DNA from: Candidatus Epulonipiscium viviparus
GTDB lineage: Bacteria > Bacillota > Clostridia > Lachnospirales > Cellulosilyticaceae
Assembly (NCBI RefSeq): GCF_030708075.1
Contig: NZ_CP117982.1
Span: 558,001 to 622,000 of the forward strand
Length of the DNA stretch: 64,000 nt
Direction of reading: 5' to 3'
Shown here piece after piece: positions 53,382 through 62,983 of the stretch. A program made the position numbers and the translations under genes. Each line of letters starts with the position of its first letter. Position 1 is the first letter of the stretch. Below the pieces are notes generated by a model. The model made no database searches. It worked only from the letters and a program-made list of their open reading frames with translations, and had not been told where the DNA came from.

Positions 53382-55376
53382 GTGGCTATTGAAAAAATGA
53401 CGATGCTAAGTTTTGTAGCTTCACAAACGGATGAACAGAATATTTTAGAACAGCTTATCTTAAGTGAAAAAGCACATATCAATGCTAGTCTCGATGACTT
53501 ACACGAAGATAGTTTTACAACTCATGAATATGAATCTAGCTTGCAAAGTAATGAAGTGTTGGCAGCGATAAATGAACCAGTAAAAATAGAAGAAATATTG
53601 AAGATATCTAATATAGTACAGAGCATTGCAACTCAACTTAAATTAGATCTCAAAATAGACTATACTGAAGTAAAGCAAGGCTATGATTTGACTGCGGCAA
53701 AAGCAGAACTCGAAGCTTTTGTTGAAGGCTCACGTGAAAAAGTAGATAGATTGGGATTCATAGAAAGACAATACAAAGAGCTAAAATATTTGGAGCATAT
53801 AATTCATAGCGTAAAAAAGAGAAATATTGATTTTAAAAGCCTGACAGAGCTCAATAATTTTGGTTTTCAAATTGGTATATTATCATATGAGCATACGGTA
53901 CAAATTAAGAAAAATTATGAAAATATCAGTGCAATTGTAGTTAGAGTCGGAGAAATTACTGATGTAAAGGAAGATATTTATTTAGTAATTTATCCTAATC
54001 ATCTGGCTGATGAGACCAAACATCTCCTAAAGTCTGTAAACTGGAGAAAAATTAGAATCCCAGATGAATTTTTGGGAGATATATCGCAGATAGAAGATCA
54101 ACTGCATCATAAAGTGACAGCATATGAAGAAGAAGCGGCGCAACTCAATGAGATAGTCTATAAAAATATAGATGAAAAAGCAAAAATGTTAAATTGTATA
54201 TATACAAGAATAGAGCTCGAAAAAGAAGTAATCAATTTGAGCAAGCAAATTTATCATGGAAATAATGTTTTTGTGGTTAGAAGTTGGATACCAGAAAAAG
54301 ATGCGCAAGATTTAGAAAATGTTGTTGCGAGCGTAACAGATAAATATGTAATGGTAAATAAAAATCCAGAAGAATTTGATAAAAAGATTATGCCGCCAAC
54401 ATTGCTTAAAAATAATAAGTTGTTTAAGCCGTTTGAAATGATTGTAAATCTATATGGTTTGCCGTCATATAAAGAGTTTGACCCTACACCATTTCTGGCA
54501 ATGACAATGTGTCTTATATTTGGAATAATGTTTGGTGATATAGGACAAGGAGCGATATATGTTTTGGCAGGATTTTTAGTTGCTAAGAAAAATGTGGCTG
54601 CCGGGGGACTACTAAAGAGATTGGGAAGCTTTTCGATAGCATTTGGATTTTTTTATGGCAGTTTGTTTGGGCTAGAACAGCATCAGTTGCCGTGGTTGCC
54701 AAGTATATTGGGCGGATCGCCGCTAGATCCCGAGAATATTTTACCAATTTTGATTGCTAGTGTTATCGTTGGTGTAGTGCTATTAACGCTTTCATATTTT
54801 ATAGGGATTGTTAACAGTCTAAAACAAGGAGACATAGAACATGGCGTTTTTGGAAGCCATGGTATTGTTGGATATATTTTTTATTTAAGCTTGGTATTAA
54901 CGGCAGTAGCGTTTACGGGAGTTATACCAATATCACCATTAGTTTTTGCAACTATATTAGTTATAACTTTGATTATTATGGTTTTAAAAGAGCCACTTAC
55001 TCATTTTATGGAAGGCAAGCGTCCTTTAATTAAAGGTGATAAAGGAAGCTACTTTGTGGAAAATGGATTTGAAGGGCTAGAGACTTTGTTAAGTGCGCTT
55101 AGTAATGCAATATCATTTATAAGGGTGGGTGCGTTTGCACTAAACCATGCAGGATTATTTATGGCATTTTTAGTTATGGCAGAGCTTGTGGAAAGTCCAA
55201 TTCTAAAAGTTTTGATTATAATTATAGGAAACATCTTGATTCTAACATTAGAAGGACTAGTTGTTTTTATTCAGTGTTTGAGACTTGAGTATTATGAAAT
55301 GTTCAATAAATATTTTTCTGGAGAAGGATATGCATATAATCCAATCGTTTTAGGTAACAATAAGGAAAGTATATAA
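53382..55376 (+). CDS. ntpI: V/A-type ATPase subunit I
   Basis: Membrane stator subunit (a-subunit homolog) of 664 aa, carrying the ion half-channels. The N-terminal half (1-355) is cytoplasmic, with coiled coils; seven to eight membrane helices follow from 'PTPFLAMTMCLIFGIMFGD' (near 370). The essential Arg is likely in 'LSNAISFIRVGAFALNHAG' (near 575). The GTG start with 'AIEKMTML' fits the family start. Normal length for clostridial NtpI. Confidence 0.95.
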   Translation: MAIEKMTMLSFVASQTDEQNILEQLILSEKAHINASLDDLHEDSFTTHEYESSLQSNEVLAAINEPVKIEEILKISNIVQSIATQLKLDLKIDYTEVKQGYDLTAAKAELEAFVEGSREKVDRLGFIERQYKELKYLEHIIHSVKKRNIDFKSLTELNNFGFQIGILSYEHTVQIKKNYENISAIVVRVGEITDVKEDIYLVIYPNHLADETKHLLKSVNWRKIRIPDEFLGDISQIEDQLHHKVTAYEEEAAQLNEIVYKNIDEKAKMLNCIYTRIELEKEVINLSKQIYHGNNVFVVRSWIPEKDAQDLENVVASVTDKYVMVNKNPEEFDKKIMPPTLLKNNKLFKPFEMIVNLYGLPSYKEFDPTPFLAMTMCLIFGIMFGDIGQGAIYVLAGFLVAKKNVAAGGLLKRLGSFSIAFGFFYGSLFGLEQHQLPWLPSILGGSPLDPENILPILIASVIVGVVLLTLSYFIGIVNSLKQGDIEHGVFGSHGIVGYIFYLSLVLTAVAFTGVIPISPLVFATILVITLIIMVLKEPLTHFMEGKRPLIKGDKGSYFVENGFEGLETLLSALSNAISFIRVGAFALNHAGLFMAFLVMAELVESPILKVLIIIIGNILILTLEGLVVFIQCLRLEYYEMFNKYFSGEGYAYNPIVLGNNKESI

Positions 55377-55407
55377 ATATTAAAAATAAGAAAGAGGTAA
55401 AAGAACA

Positions 55408-55842
55408 ATGATGATTATTACAACGATTTTAGCAGCAGTTATTGCAGGAATTACAATCGAAGCTGGCATTAGCGCAGTGAAAAACAAAAAACAAGGTAAT
55501 ATTAAAAAGGCAATTCTAACAACAGTAGCTCCGTTTAGTACTTTAATAGTTATGGCGTTGGCGTTTATTATTTTTGATGGCGATGTTCTTGCAACAAATG
55601 AAGTAGTGGCAACAGTGGCTGGTGTTTCTGTAGGTGAAGGATTTAAATATATAGCTGCAGCATTAAGTACAGGTATGGCAACAATCGGAACCGGACGCGC
55701 AGTTGGTGCAGTTGGATCTGCGGCGATCGGAGCAGTATCAGAAGATCCAGCAATCTTAGGTAAGACATTAATTTTTGTAGGTATGGCAGAAGGTATCGCG
55801 ATTTATGGTATGATTATTTCAATTTTAATTTTGTTTGCATAG
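55408..55842 (+). CDS. ntpK: V/A-type ATPase rotor subunit K
   Basis: Proteolipid of the rotor ring, 144 aa, with four membrane helices, that is two c-type hairpins. The second hairpin has the glycine-rich 'GTGRAVGAVGSAAIGAV' and 'EDPAILGKTLIFVGMAEG'; the ion-binding Glu is in 'GMAEGIAIYG' (near 131). The first hairpin is degenerate with no matching acid, giving one site per double hairpin, as in NtpK. Whether sodium or protons are carried cannot be settled here: the usual LPxTQ-type context is replaced by MAEGIA. Confidence 0.93.
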   Translation: MMIITTILAAVIAGITIEAGISAVKNKKQGNIKKAILTTVAPFSTLIVMALAFIIFDGDVLATNEVVATVAGVSVGEGFKYIAAALSTGMATIGTGRAVGAVGSAAIGAVSEDPAILGKTLIFVGMAEGIAIYGMIISILILFA

Positions 55843-55852
55843 GACGAAGGAT

Positions 55853-56161
55853 ATGAGAACTTTTTTAATTAGTGATAACAAGGACACCTGGGTTGGAATG
55901 CGTCTTTGCGGTGTAGATGGAGTCGTAGTACATTCTAGAAAAGAAGTACTAAACGAAATCAATGCGGTTTTTCGGGATGATACGATCGGTCTTTTGCTTC
56001 TTACAGAAAGAATTGTAGATCTGGCAAAAGAAGAAGTAATGGAATATAAGCTTAAAAAGGCGATTCCAATGATTATAGAAATTCCTGATAGACATGGAAC
56101 AATAAGATCTGGAGATGCTATTTCACAATATATTAGAGAATCTGTGGGCATTAAAATTTAA
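55853..56161 (+). CDS. ntpG: V/A-type ATPase subunit F
   Basis: Small central-stalk subunit of about 102 aa. The Rossmann-like start 'FLISDNKDTWVGMRLCGVDG' and 'DDTIGLLLLTERIVDLAKEE' match the F/NtpG family, and the end 'PDRHGTIRSGDAISQYIRE' is typical. GAAGG before ATG 55853 is preferred over 55835, which overlaps ntpK. Confidence 0.93.
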   Translation: MRTFLISDNKDTWVGMRLCGVDGVVVHSRKEVLNEINAVFRDDTIGLLLLTERIVDLAKEEVMEYKLKKAIPMIIEIPDRHGTIRSGDAISQYIRESVGIKI

Positions 56162-56177
56162 AAGAGAGGTGAAAAAA

Positions 56178-56816
56178 TTGGTAACCCTAGAACAAAAACT
56201 TGCCTTGTTCTCAAAGCTTATGCAGCAAGACATATCAGATAATTTACAAGAAGGTCGTGCCAAAATAGAAAGCGATTATAGAAAAAGACGAGCGCTTCAA
56301 GAGCAGCAAAGCAAAGAGAAAGCCAAAAGATATGTGGACGATCATAAAAAAATTATCGATACAAAAATTGCACAATATAAAGCGAAGGCAAAGCTTGAAT
56401 CAAAAAAGGAAATCATGCAAGTAAAAGAGGACTGCATCCATGTTATAGACGAATTGCTAAAGGATAGAATAAATGAATACACTGACACTGCAGAATATCA
56501 GACATGGATTATAGAAAGCGTAAAGTCTCTAAAAGAATATTTTGATCAAGAGGTTGTGATATATCTTTCACCAAAAGACTTAAAAAATCAAAAGGAAGCA
56601 ATAATAAATGAACTGGAAGCTGAAGGCGCAAATACTAAATTTGTTGCCTTTGATCTAAATGATAAAATTGTTTTAGGAGGCTTAATTGTAAAAATAGAAG
56701 CTTCAAATATGCAAATAGATTTATCGTTAGATAGTGTGCTCGAAAACAAAAGCGAAGAGATTTCTCAACTTGTTCTGACTGCTATCGAGAAGGAGTGTGA
56801 AGAACTTGAAAAATAA
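56178..56816 (+). CDS. ntpE: V/A-type ATPase subunit E
   Basis: Peripheral-stalk subunit of about 212 aa: a long N-terminal helix ('DYRKRRALQEQQSKEKAKR') then a globular C-terminal domain ('FVAFDLNDKIVLGGLIVK'). The start is TTG 56178 with AGAGAGGT 6-7 nt upstream; the frame open from 56115 overlaps ntpG by 47 bp without a ribosome site. It overlaps the A-subunit start by 11 bp. Confidence 0.88.
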   Translation: MVTLEQKLALFSKLMQQDISDNLQEGRAKIESDYRKRRALQEQQSKEKAKRYVDDHKKIIDTKIAQYKAKAKLESKKEIMQVKEDCIHVIDELLKDRINEYTDTAEYQTWIIESVKSLKEYFDQEVVIYLSPKDLKNQKEAIINELEAEGANTKFVAFDLNDKIVLGGLIVKIEASNMQIDLSLDSVLENKSEEISQLVLTAIEKECEELEK

Positions 56817-58575
56817 AGGGAATGTTACGCTTGTAAATGGCCCAGTTGTTATGGGTTCTGGAATGGGTGCATTTAAATTAAACGAGATGGTAACTGTTGG
56901 AAACCAAAGATTAATAGGAGAAGTTGTTATTTTAGAGCAAGATAGAGCCACTGTGCAAGTATATGAGGAGACAGAAGGGCTTAGAGCAGGCGAAGAAATT
57001 ATTTCGACGGGTGATCCTCTGTCAATTAGCCTTGGCCCTGGTATGCTTGGAAATATGTTCGATGGAATTCAAAGACCTCTTAAGAAAATTGAAAGTATTT
57101 CTCCAAATTTTATTCCAGAAGGTATTGGTCTTCTTTCTATAGATACCGAAAAATTATGGGAAGTAAAGCTAAACGTTAAAGAGGGAGATTACCTCGCAGC
57201 AGGAGCGGTATATGGAACTGTTCAGGAGACCGCTAGCGTATTGCATAAGTTATTGGTACCCCCTCTAGTTGCTGGAAAAGTAGTAGAGGTAAAACCAGAT
57301 GGCGAGTATAAAATAGAAGATACAGTTGTGGTAATAGAGCTTAAATCGGGTGCCAGACATGAATTGACTTTAGTTCAGAAGTGGCCTGTTAGAAAGGGTA
57401 GACCAACCAAAGAGCGTTTGCCCATATATAAACCACTAATTACGGGGCAACGTGTAATAGATACGTTCTTTCCTGTGGCGAAGGGAGGCACAGTTGGGCT
57501 TCCAGGAGGGTTTGGAACGGGCAAAACTGTAACGCAACATCAGCTAGCAAAATGGTCTGATGCCGACATAATCGTATATATCGGTTGCGGAGAGCGTGGA
57601 AATGAGATGACAAACGTTCTGGAAGAATTTCCTAGTTTGATTGACCCTAGAACAAATCGTCCTTTGATGGAGAGAACAATCCTAATTGCCAATACATCTA
57701 ATATGCCTGTTGCTGCACGTGAGGCTAGTATATATACAGGAATTACGATGGCAGAATATTTTAGAGACATGGGCTATGATGTGGCCATTATGGCGGATTC
57801 GACATCGCGTTGGGCAGAAGCACTCCGTGAAATCGCTGGCCGATTAGAAGAGATGCCTGCAGAAGAAGGGTATCCGGCTTATCTACCTTCTAGACTTGCA
57901 CAGTTTTATGAGCGAGCAGGATGCGTCAAAACGTTAAATAACGAAGAGGCGTCGGTTACAATAATTGGCGCAGTCTCGCCACCAGGAGGAGATTTCTCAG
58001 AACCAGTTACAGAAAATACAAAGCGTTTTGTGAGCGCATTCCTAGCGCTTGATAAAAAATTAGCTTACGCAAGACACTATCCGGCAATTAACTACCTCAC
58101 AAGCTATAGTAGTTACGTAACTATATTACATGATTGGTATCGCGATAATGTGGCTCCGGATATGATGTATATTAGAGGAAAGATGGTTAAGTTGCTGCAA
58201 GAAGAAGAGAAGTTGAATGAGATTGTTCAGCTGATTGGAGAGGATGTTTTGCCAAACGATCAGCAGTTGATCCTAGAAACCGCGAGGACAATCAAAAAGA
58301 GCTTCTTGCAACAAAATGCACTTCATAAAGAAGATACCTATGTAAGTCTTGAAAAGCAATACAAGATGCTAAAGGTCATTGATGTATTTTATGAGAGTGC
58401 ATTGGCGTGCGTAAAATTAGGAATACCTGTTTCGATTATTAGAAAAGTTCCGATATATCAAGAAATAATCAAGATGAAATATGATGTGCCAAACTCAAAT
58501 CTTGCACTGCTAGATGAGTTAACAGATAAAATTAAAGCAGGATATGATGAATTAAAAGCTAAATATCAAGAGTAG
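56806..58575 (+). CDS. ntpA: V/A-type ATPase catalytic subunit A
   Basis: Catalytic ATP-hydrolysing or -synthesising subunit, about 589 aa. It has the beta-barrel start '[16 protein letters not shown]', the A-type non-homologous insert (about 110-200), the Walker A '[17 protein letters not shown]' (near 230), '[19 protein letters not shown]' and '[19 protein letters not shown]'. The frame also allows GTG at 56797, but AAGGAG lies only 1 nt before it and about 10 nt before TTG 56806, so I prefer the latter. Confidence 0.96.
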   Translation: MKNKGNVTLVNGPVVMGSGMGAFKLNEMVTVGNQRLIGEVVILEQDRATVQVYEETEGLRAGEEIISTGDPLSISLGPGMLGNMFDGIQRPLKKIESISPNFIPEGIGLLSIDTEKLWEVKLNVKEGDYLAAGAVYGTVQETASVLHKLLVPPLVAGKVVEVKPDGEYKIEDTVVVIELKSGARHELTLVQKWPVRKGRPTKERLPIYKPLITGQRVIDTFFPVAKGGTVGLPGGFGTGKTVTQHQLAKWSDADIIVYIGCGERGNEMTNVLEEFPSLIDPRTNRPLMERTILIANTSNMPVAAREASIYTGITMAEYFRDMGYDVAIMADSTSRWAEALREIAGRLEEMPAEEGYPAYLPSRLAQFYERAGCVKTLNNEEASVTIIGAVSPPGGDFSEPVTENTKRFVSAFLALDKKLAYARHYPAINYLTSYSSYVTILHDWYRDNVAPDMMYIRGKMVKLLQEEEKLNEIVQLIGEDVLPNDQQLILETARTIKKSFLQQNALHKEDTYVSLEKQYKMLKVIDVFYESALACVKLGIPVSIIRKVPIYQEIIKMKYDVPNSNLALLDELTDKIKAGYDELKAKYQE

Positions 58576-58587
58576 GAGGGTGTAGAA

Positions 58588-59961
58588 ATGGTAAAAGAGT
58601 ATTTGAAACTAGATAAAATCCAGGGCCCTCTTATTATGCTAGATGGTGTATCAGAGGTTGCTTATGGAGAGTTTGTTAAAATTACAGTGGATAGTAGGGA
58701 AATACGTTCGGGAAAAGTTATCAAAATAGATGGCGATTATGTAGTAGTGCAAGTGTTTGAAGGGACTACAGGAATTTCGACTGAAAATGTTGCTGTGCAA
58801 TTTACAGGAAAACCACTGGAGATAGCATTAAGCCCAGATATTCTGGGGAGAACGTTTAACGGAGTTGGAAAGCCCATTGATGGTGGATTAAGTATCGCAT
58901 CGACGCATCGTGAAAATATCAATGGACGTCCTATAAATCCTGTCGCTAGGCAGTATCCTAGAAATTTTATTCAAACTGGAATTTCTGCAATTGATGCGCT
59001 AATGACATTAATTCGTGGGCAGAAGTTGCCAATATTTTCCGGAAATGGTATGGCGCACAATGAAATAGCGGTCCAAATTGTAAATCAGGCAAAAATCGAA
59101 GGTGCGACAGCAGAAAATTTTGCCATAGTATTTGGAGCGATGGGCGTTCGCCACGATGATGCCAACTATTTTAGAAAGAGTTTTGAGGAGTCTGGAGCAT
59201 TAGACCACGTTGTTATGTATTTAAATTTGGCAGATGATCCAATTGTAGAAAGGATTTCTACACCGAGAACCGCTCTTACGGCTGCCGAATACTTAGCATT
59301 TGAGAAAAATATGCATGTATTGGTTGTAATTACAGATATGACTAGCTACGCAGAAGCTCTAAGAGAAATGTCATCGATTAGAGGAGAAGTACCATCTAGA
59401 AAAGGCTATCCGGGATATTTGTATAGTGACTTATCTACAATTTATGAACGCGCTGGAATGCTCGAAAATAAAGAAGGGTCCATTACATTGATACCAATTT
59501 TGACGATGCCAAACGATGATATCACGCATCCAATTCCAGACCTTACAGGATTTATTACCGAAGGACAAATAGTTCTAAGCCGAGAATTAAATCAAAAGCA
59601 AATCTACCCGCCAATAGCAATACTGCCGTCTTTGTCTCGTTTGATGAAGGATGGCATTGGAGCAGGATACACTCGCGAAGACCATGTAGACCTCACTAAT
59701 CAGCTATTTGCAGCGTATTCGCATGTTCAAGATATTCGCTCGCTTGCACAAATTATAGGAGAAGATGATCTAAGCGAAATAGACCAGTTGTATTTAAAGT
59801 TTGGCAAAAAGTTTGAAGAAAGATTTATTTCTCAGGGAAATCATGAAAATAGGAGTATCACAGAAACATTGGACATTGGATGGGAAATGCTTCGTATTTT
59901 ACCTAAAGAGGAGCTAGATAGAATCCCGCCTGAAATGCTAGATAAGTATTGGGAGGTGTAA
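58588..59961 (+). CDS. ntpB: V/A-type ATPase subunit B
   Basis: Non-catalytic nucleotide-binding partner of subunit A, 457 aa. It has no true P-loop ('[17 protein letters not shown]' in its place, as usual for B), and shows '[21 protein letters not shown]', '[21 protein letters not shown]' and '[18 protein letters not shown]'. Perfect family length. It is separated from ntpD by 3 bp. Confidence 0.97.
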   Translation: MVKEYLKLDKIQGPLIMLDGVSEVAYGEFVKITVDSREIRSGKVIKIDGDYVVVQVFEGTTGISTENVAVQFTGKPLEIALSPDILGRTFNGVGKPIDGGLSIASTHRENINGRPINPVARQYPRNFIQTGISAIDALMTLIRGQKLPIFSGNGMAHNEIAVQIVNQAKIEGATAENFAIVFGAMGVRHDDANYFRKSFEESGALDHVVMYLNLADDPIVERISTPRTALTAAEYLAFEKNMHVLVVITDMTSYAEALREMSSIRGEVPSRKGYPGYLYSDLSTIYERAGMLENKEGSITLIPILTMPNDDITHPIPDLTGFITEGQIVLSRELNQKQIYPPIAILPSLSRLMKDGIGAGYTREDHVDLTNQLFAAYSHVQDIRSLAQIIGEDDLSEIDQLYLKFGKKFEERFISQGNHENRSITETLDIGWEMLRILPKEELDRIPPEMLDKYWEV

Positions 59962-59964
59962 TCT

Positions 59965-60657
59965 ATGGCAATGCAAGTTGCACCAACTAAGAGTAACCTA
60001 CTAAAGGCAAAGGCGTCGCTGGAGCTTTCAAAGTCTGGATACGAACTGCTAGATAAAAAGCGCAACGTTTTGATACGCGAAATGATGGAGCTAGTAGAAA
60101 AGGCAAAGTCGATGCAGACTGGGATAGGCGATATAATGGCGCAGGCGTATTTGGCGCTGCAAAATGCAAACATCACAATGGGTATCCAGAAGGTAGACGA
60201 AATTGCCTATAGCATTCCAAAAGATGAAAAATTTGAAGTGTTACCAAAAAGTGTTATGGGATCCGTAATTCCAACAATTAGATATGAAAAAAGCCCACTA
60301 GTGCCACATTATAGTTTCTATGAATCTAATAGTGCCTTTGATAAGGCAGCGCTAAAATTTAAAGAAGCTCAATACCAAATCTATGAGCTTGCTGTACTAG
60401 AAAATTCGATTTACAAATTGGCAAAGGAGATTGAAAAAACTCAAAAGAGAACTAATGCTCTATCTAATATTCAAATTCCTAAGTACAAAGAACAAGTAAA
60501 ACAAATTAGTGAAAGTTTAGAAGAAAAAGAGAGAGAAGACTTCTTTAGGTTGAAAAAATTAAAAAATAAAAAAAATATTATAGAGGCCGTTATGGTCTCT
60601 TTTTTTTTGCGAACAATATACATCACAAAATATTTTTTTGTAAACTATTGTACTTAA
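59965..60657 (+). CDS. ntpD: V/A-type ATPase subunit D, frame running through its terminator
   Basis: Central rotor-shaft subunit: two long helices ('VAPTKSNLLKAKASLELSK' at the start; 'EIEKTQKRTNALSNIQIPK' near 155) and the family ending 'REDFFRLKKLKN' at about residue 201. Normal NtpD stops there. Here the frame stays open for 29 more residues, through the terminator hairpin (60582-60608) and into the next promoter. A TAA lies in the -1 frame at 60567-60569, just after an A6 run, and a TAG in the +1 frame at 60581. The real protein probably ends near residue 201 through slippage, or the record has lost one A. The GGGAGGT site precedes the ATG. Confidence 0.88.
   Translation: MAMQVAPTKSNLLKAKASLELSKSGYELLDKKRNVLIREMMELVEKAKSMQTGIGDIMAQAYLALQNANITMGIQKVDEIAYSIPKDEKFEVLPKSVMGSVIPTIRYEKSPLVPHYSFYESNSAFDKAALKFKEAQYQIYELAVLENSIYKLAKEIEKTQKRTNALSNIQIPKYKEQVKQISESLEEKEREDFFRLKKLKNKKNIIEAVMVSFFLRTIYITKYFFVNYCT
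60582..60608 (+). terminator. intrinsic terminator of the V/A-ATPase operon
   Basis: AGAGGCC (60582-60588), GTTAT loop, GGTCTCT (60594-60600, one G-U pair), then eight T. It lies inside the open ntpD frame. Confidence 0.9.
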
Positions 60658-60676
60658 AAAATAATTATGTTATACT
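60648..60676 (+). promoter_or_regulatory. strong sigma-A promoter of sugar ABC operon
   Basis: TTGTAC (60648-60653), 17 bp spacer, TATACT (60671-60676). It gives a leader of about 165 nt before the first permease. Confidence 0.75.
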
Positions 60677-60702
60677 TATATATATAAACAATATAAAATT
60701 GC

Positions 60703-60748
60703 AACAACTTTTCTACATAAATATATTTTATATGTAATTTTTGTTGTT
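60703..60748 (+). promoter_or_regulatory. long stem-loop in the ABC operon leader
   Basis: Nested arms AACAAC/GTTGTT (60703-60708 and 60743-60748) and ACATA/TATGT (60715-60719 and 60731-60735). No T run follows, so it is probably not a terminator; the role is unknown. Confidence 0.4.
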
Positions 60749-60796
60749 TAACTATATCTTTAGCTGCACATCTAAGATAGATATAATTATAAAACA

Positions 60797-60806
60797 GAAA
60801 CGTTTC
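60797..60806. promoter_or_regulatory. GAAACGTTTC palindrome, LacI-type operator candidate
   Basis: Perfect 10 bp palindrome with a central CG, typical of LacI-family operators, between promoter and lplB. It lacks the wider cre consensus, so a dedicated sugar repressor is likelier than CcpA. Confidence 0.45.
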
Positions 60807-60850
60807 ACAAGGATGCAGTTGAGGAGAATTTCATAAAGGAGGCAGTTCTT

Positions 60851-61843
60851 TTGGAAACAGTAATAGAGCAAAAAAAAGTATCGCGTAAACCAAAGAAAGC
60901 TAAGAAAGTTAAATTAACTCCAGAGCAAAAGAAAAAACAATTGAAAAAAATGGCGGGTATGTGGCAGCTGTATTTGCTATTGGTTTTGCCAATCATATAT
61001 TTCTTGGTATTTCAATATTTTCCGATGTATGGTGCGCAAATAGCGTTTAAAGACTATCTGACAGTGGAAGGTATTTGGGGAAGCCCATGGGTTGGGCTTA
61101 AACACTTCGAGCGATTTATAAACTCGGGCAAAATGTGGGAACTTGTTAGAAACACATTATCGATCAGTTTATATGCCTTGTTTATGGGATTACCATTCCC
61201 GGTTATGCTAGCACTAATGTTTAGATATATTCCGTTTAAGAGATATGGCAAGTTTATACAATCTGTAACATACGCACCTCACTTTATATCAGTGGTTGTT
61301 ATGGCGGGTATTATTGTAGAAGCTTTAAATCCTCGTGGAGGTATGATTGATACAATCGTTGGTTTGTTTGGCGGAGACTGGGAAATAAATCTTATGGGGA
61401 TCCCCGAAGCCTTTTCGTCTGTATATGTTTGGTCTGGAATATGGCAAAACATGGGATTTAGTGCTATCATCTATTGTGCCGTGTTAGCAGGGGTGGATAC
61501 GACCTATCATGAGGCGGCGATGGTTGATGGCGCAACTATGTTCCAAAGAGTTTGGCATATAGACATACCGTTTTTGATTCCACAAGTTGTTTTAAGCTTA
61601 ATTCTTGGAATGGGTAACGTTTTGAATGTAGGATTTGAGAAGGCACTACTATTACAAAATACTCTAAATGCGAGCAAGTCGGAGATGATAAGTACGTATG
61701 TATATAAAATGGGTATCGCGGCATCGCTACCAGATGTTTCTTATACAACAGCCATTGGTTTGTTTAAGTCGGCGATAGCATTTGTTTTGGTTATTGTGGT
61801 AAACAAAATTGCTAGAAAGTATGGTGAGATGAGCATATGGTAG
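60851..61843 (+). CDS. lplB: sugar ABC transporter permease (LplB-like)
   Basis: MalF-type permease of 330 aa for a polysaccharide-derived oligosaccharide. After a basic N-terminus there are six membrane helices and the EAA loop 'EAAMVDGATMFQRVWHIDI' (near 220) that contacts the ATPase. 'QYFPMYGAQIAFKDY' and the 'NAGFEKALLLQNT'-like 'NVGFEKALLLQN' block are LplB hallmarks. The TTG start has AAAGGAGG 8 nt upstream. It overlaps the next permease by 7 bp. No ATPase gene is nearby; a shared MsmX-type ATPase is usual. Confidence 0.93.
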   Translation: METVIEQKKVSRKPKKAKKVKLTPEQKKKQLKKMAGMWQLYLLLVLPIIYFLVFQYFPMYGAQIAFKDYLTVEGIWGSPWVGLKHFERFINSGKMWELVRNTLSISLYALFMGLPFPVMLALMFRYIPFKRYGKFIQSVTYAPHFISVVVMAGIIVEALNPRGGMIDTIVGLFGGDWEINLMGIPEAFSSVYVWSGIWQNMGFSAIIYCAVLAGVDTTYHEAAMVDGATMFQRVWHIDIPFLIPQVVLSLILGMGNVLNVGFEKALLLQNTLNASKSEMISTYVYKMGIAASLPDVSYTTAIGLFKSAIAFVLVIVVNKIARKYGEMSIW

Positions 61844-62805
61844 AAGAGGCAAAAGCAGTAGAAACGGTAGATTATATAAAGGTAAAACCAAGAAATAAAA
61901 TACAAAAGATGTTGGCACCAGAAATAGGGGATGAAATAGGCACATCTATTATCACTACCATATTTGCGACATTTATATTATTACTTATTGTATACCCACT
62001 ATGGTTTATTATCATCAATTCATTTAGCTCTGGTAGGGCGGTGGCCGCAGGTGAAGTATATTTTTGGCCAGTAGAAATAACTTTAGATGGATACAAAGCA
62101 GTTTTGGATCACCATTTGATTATACCAAGTTTTAAAAATTCGATTATGTATATGCTAGTGGGTACAACAATCAATGTGTTTATGACCGTAATCACCGCAT
62201 ACCCATTGTCTCGTAAAGATCTAATCGGGCGATCAAAGATTACTCTATTTTTTGCATTTACAGTGTGGTTTAATGGAGGAATGATCCCAACCTTCTTGCT
62301 ATATAGAAGCCTGGGAATGATTAACACTTTTTGGGTAATGGTAATTCCTGGGGCAGTTGCAATGGGGAATATGGTAATTACAAGAACATACTTCCAAAAG
62401 ACAATACCAGAAGAGTTACTAGAAGCGGCAAAGATCGACGGTGCGTCAGATATAGAATATCTATTGAAAATCGCGCTTCCGCTTGCTAAGCCAATATTGG
62501 CAGTTATAACGCTCTATTATGCCGTAGGTCACTGGAACCAATTCTTTGCAGCATTACTATATATAAATGATCCAGATAAGTATCCAATCCAATTAGTACT
62601 ACGCGACATCCTATTCCAAGGAGAGACCGCATTTGGTGGAGACGCAGGCTCGCTGAGCTTAGAAGATATGGCAATATTAGAGAATTTACAACAGATATTG
62701 AAATATTCAGTAATCGTTGTTAGCGCATTGCCGATGATGATCATTTATCCATTTGTACAAAAATATTTTGTTCGTGGCATTATGTCAGGATCAGTTAAAG
62801 GTTAA
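61837..62805 (+). CDS. ytcP: sugar ABC transporter permease (YtcP-like)
   Basis: MalG-type permease of 322 aa, partner of the LplB-like protein. It has six membrane helices, an EAA loop 'EAAKIDGASDIEYLLKIAL' (near 200) and the end 'YPFVQKYFVRGIMSGSVKG', typical of the YtcP/carbohydrate uptake-1 family. It begins within the end of lplB. Confidence 0.94.
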   Translation: MVEEAKAVETVDYIKVKPRNKIQKMLAPEIGDEIGTSIITTIFATFILLLIVYPLWFIIINSFSSGRAVAAGEVYFWPVEITLDGYKAVLDHHLIIPSFKNSIMYMLVGTTINVFMTVITAYPLSRKDLIGRSKITLFFAFTVWFNGGMIPTFLLYRSLGMINTFWVMVIPGAVAMGNMVITRTYFQKTIPEELLEAAKIDGASDIEYLLKIALPLAKPILAVITLYYAVGHWNQFFAALLYINDPDKYPIQLVLRDILFQGETAFGGDAGSLSLEDMAILENLQQILKYSVIVVSALPMMIIYPFVQKYFVRGIMSGSVKG

Positions 62806-62815
62806 GAGAATTATG

Positions 62816-62840
62816 CCCCTCAAATTTTACGAGGGGTTTC
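62816..62840 (+). terminator. intercistronic hairpin after the permeases
   Basis: CCCCTC (62816-62821) pairs with GAGGGG (62831-62836), followed only by TTTC. Partial termination or 3' stabilisation between permease and binding-protein genes is likely. Confidence 0.5.
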
Positions 62841-62920
62841 AAACAAATATATTCTAAATATAAAAGTAGTACATAAAAAAGAGGTGAAGACAACTACAGC
62901 TGCTATCAAATATAACATGT

Positions 62921-62936
62921 CATGATAAATATCATG
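62921..62936. promoter_or_regulatory. CATGATA-N2-TATCATG inverted repeat before the binding-protein gene
   Basis: 7 bp arms about 48 bp upstream of the ATG, just before a TATAAT (62944-62949) that could be a -10. Operator candidate for separate control of the binding protein. Confidence 0.35.
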
Positions 62937-62983
62937 GCGAAATATAATATAAGTAATAATGACACTACTAGGAGGAAATACAA

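Noticed and set aside
56115-56177. Longer N-terminus for ntpE
   Set aside because: Would overlap ntpG by 47 bp with no ribosome site; TTG 56178 has one.
60564-60657. Genuine 29-residue extension of NtpD
   Set aside because: The added sequence is encoded by a terminator and a promoter and does not resemble any ATPase domain; slippage or a lost base is more likely.
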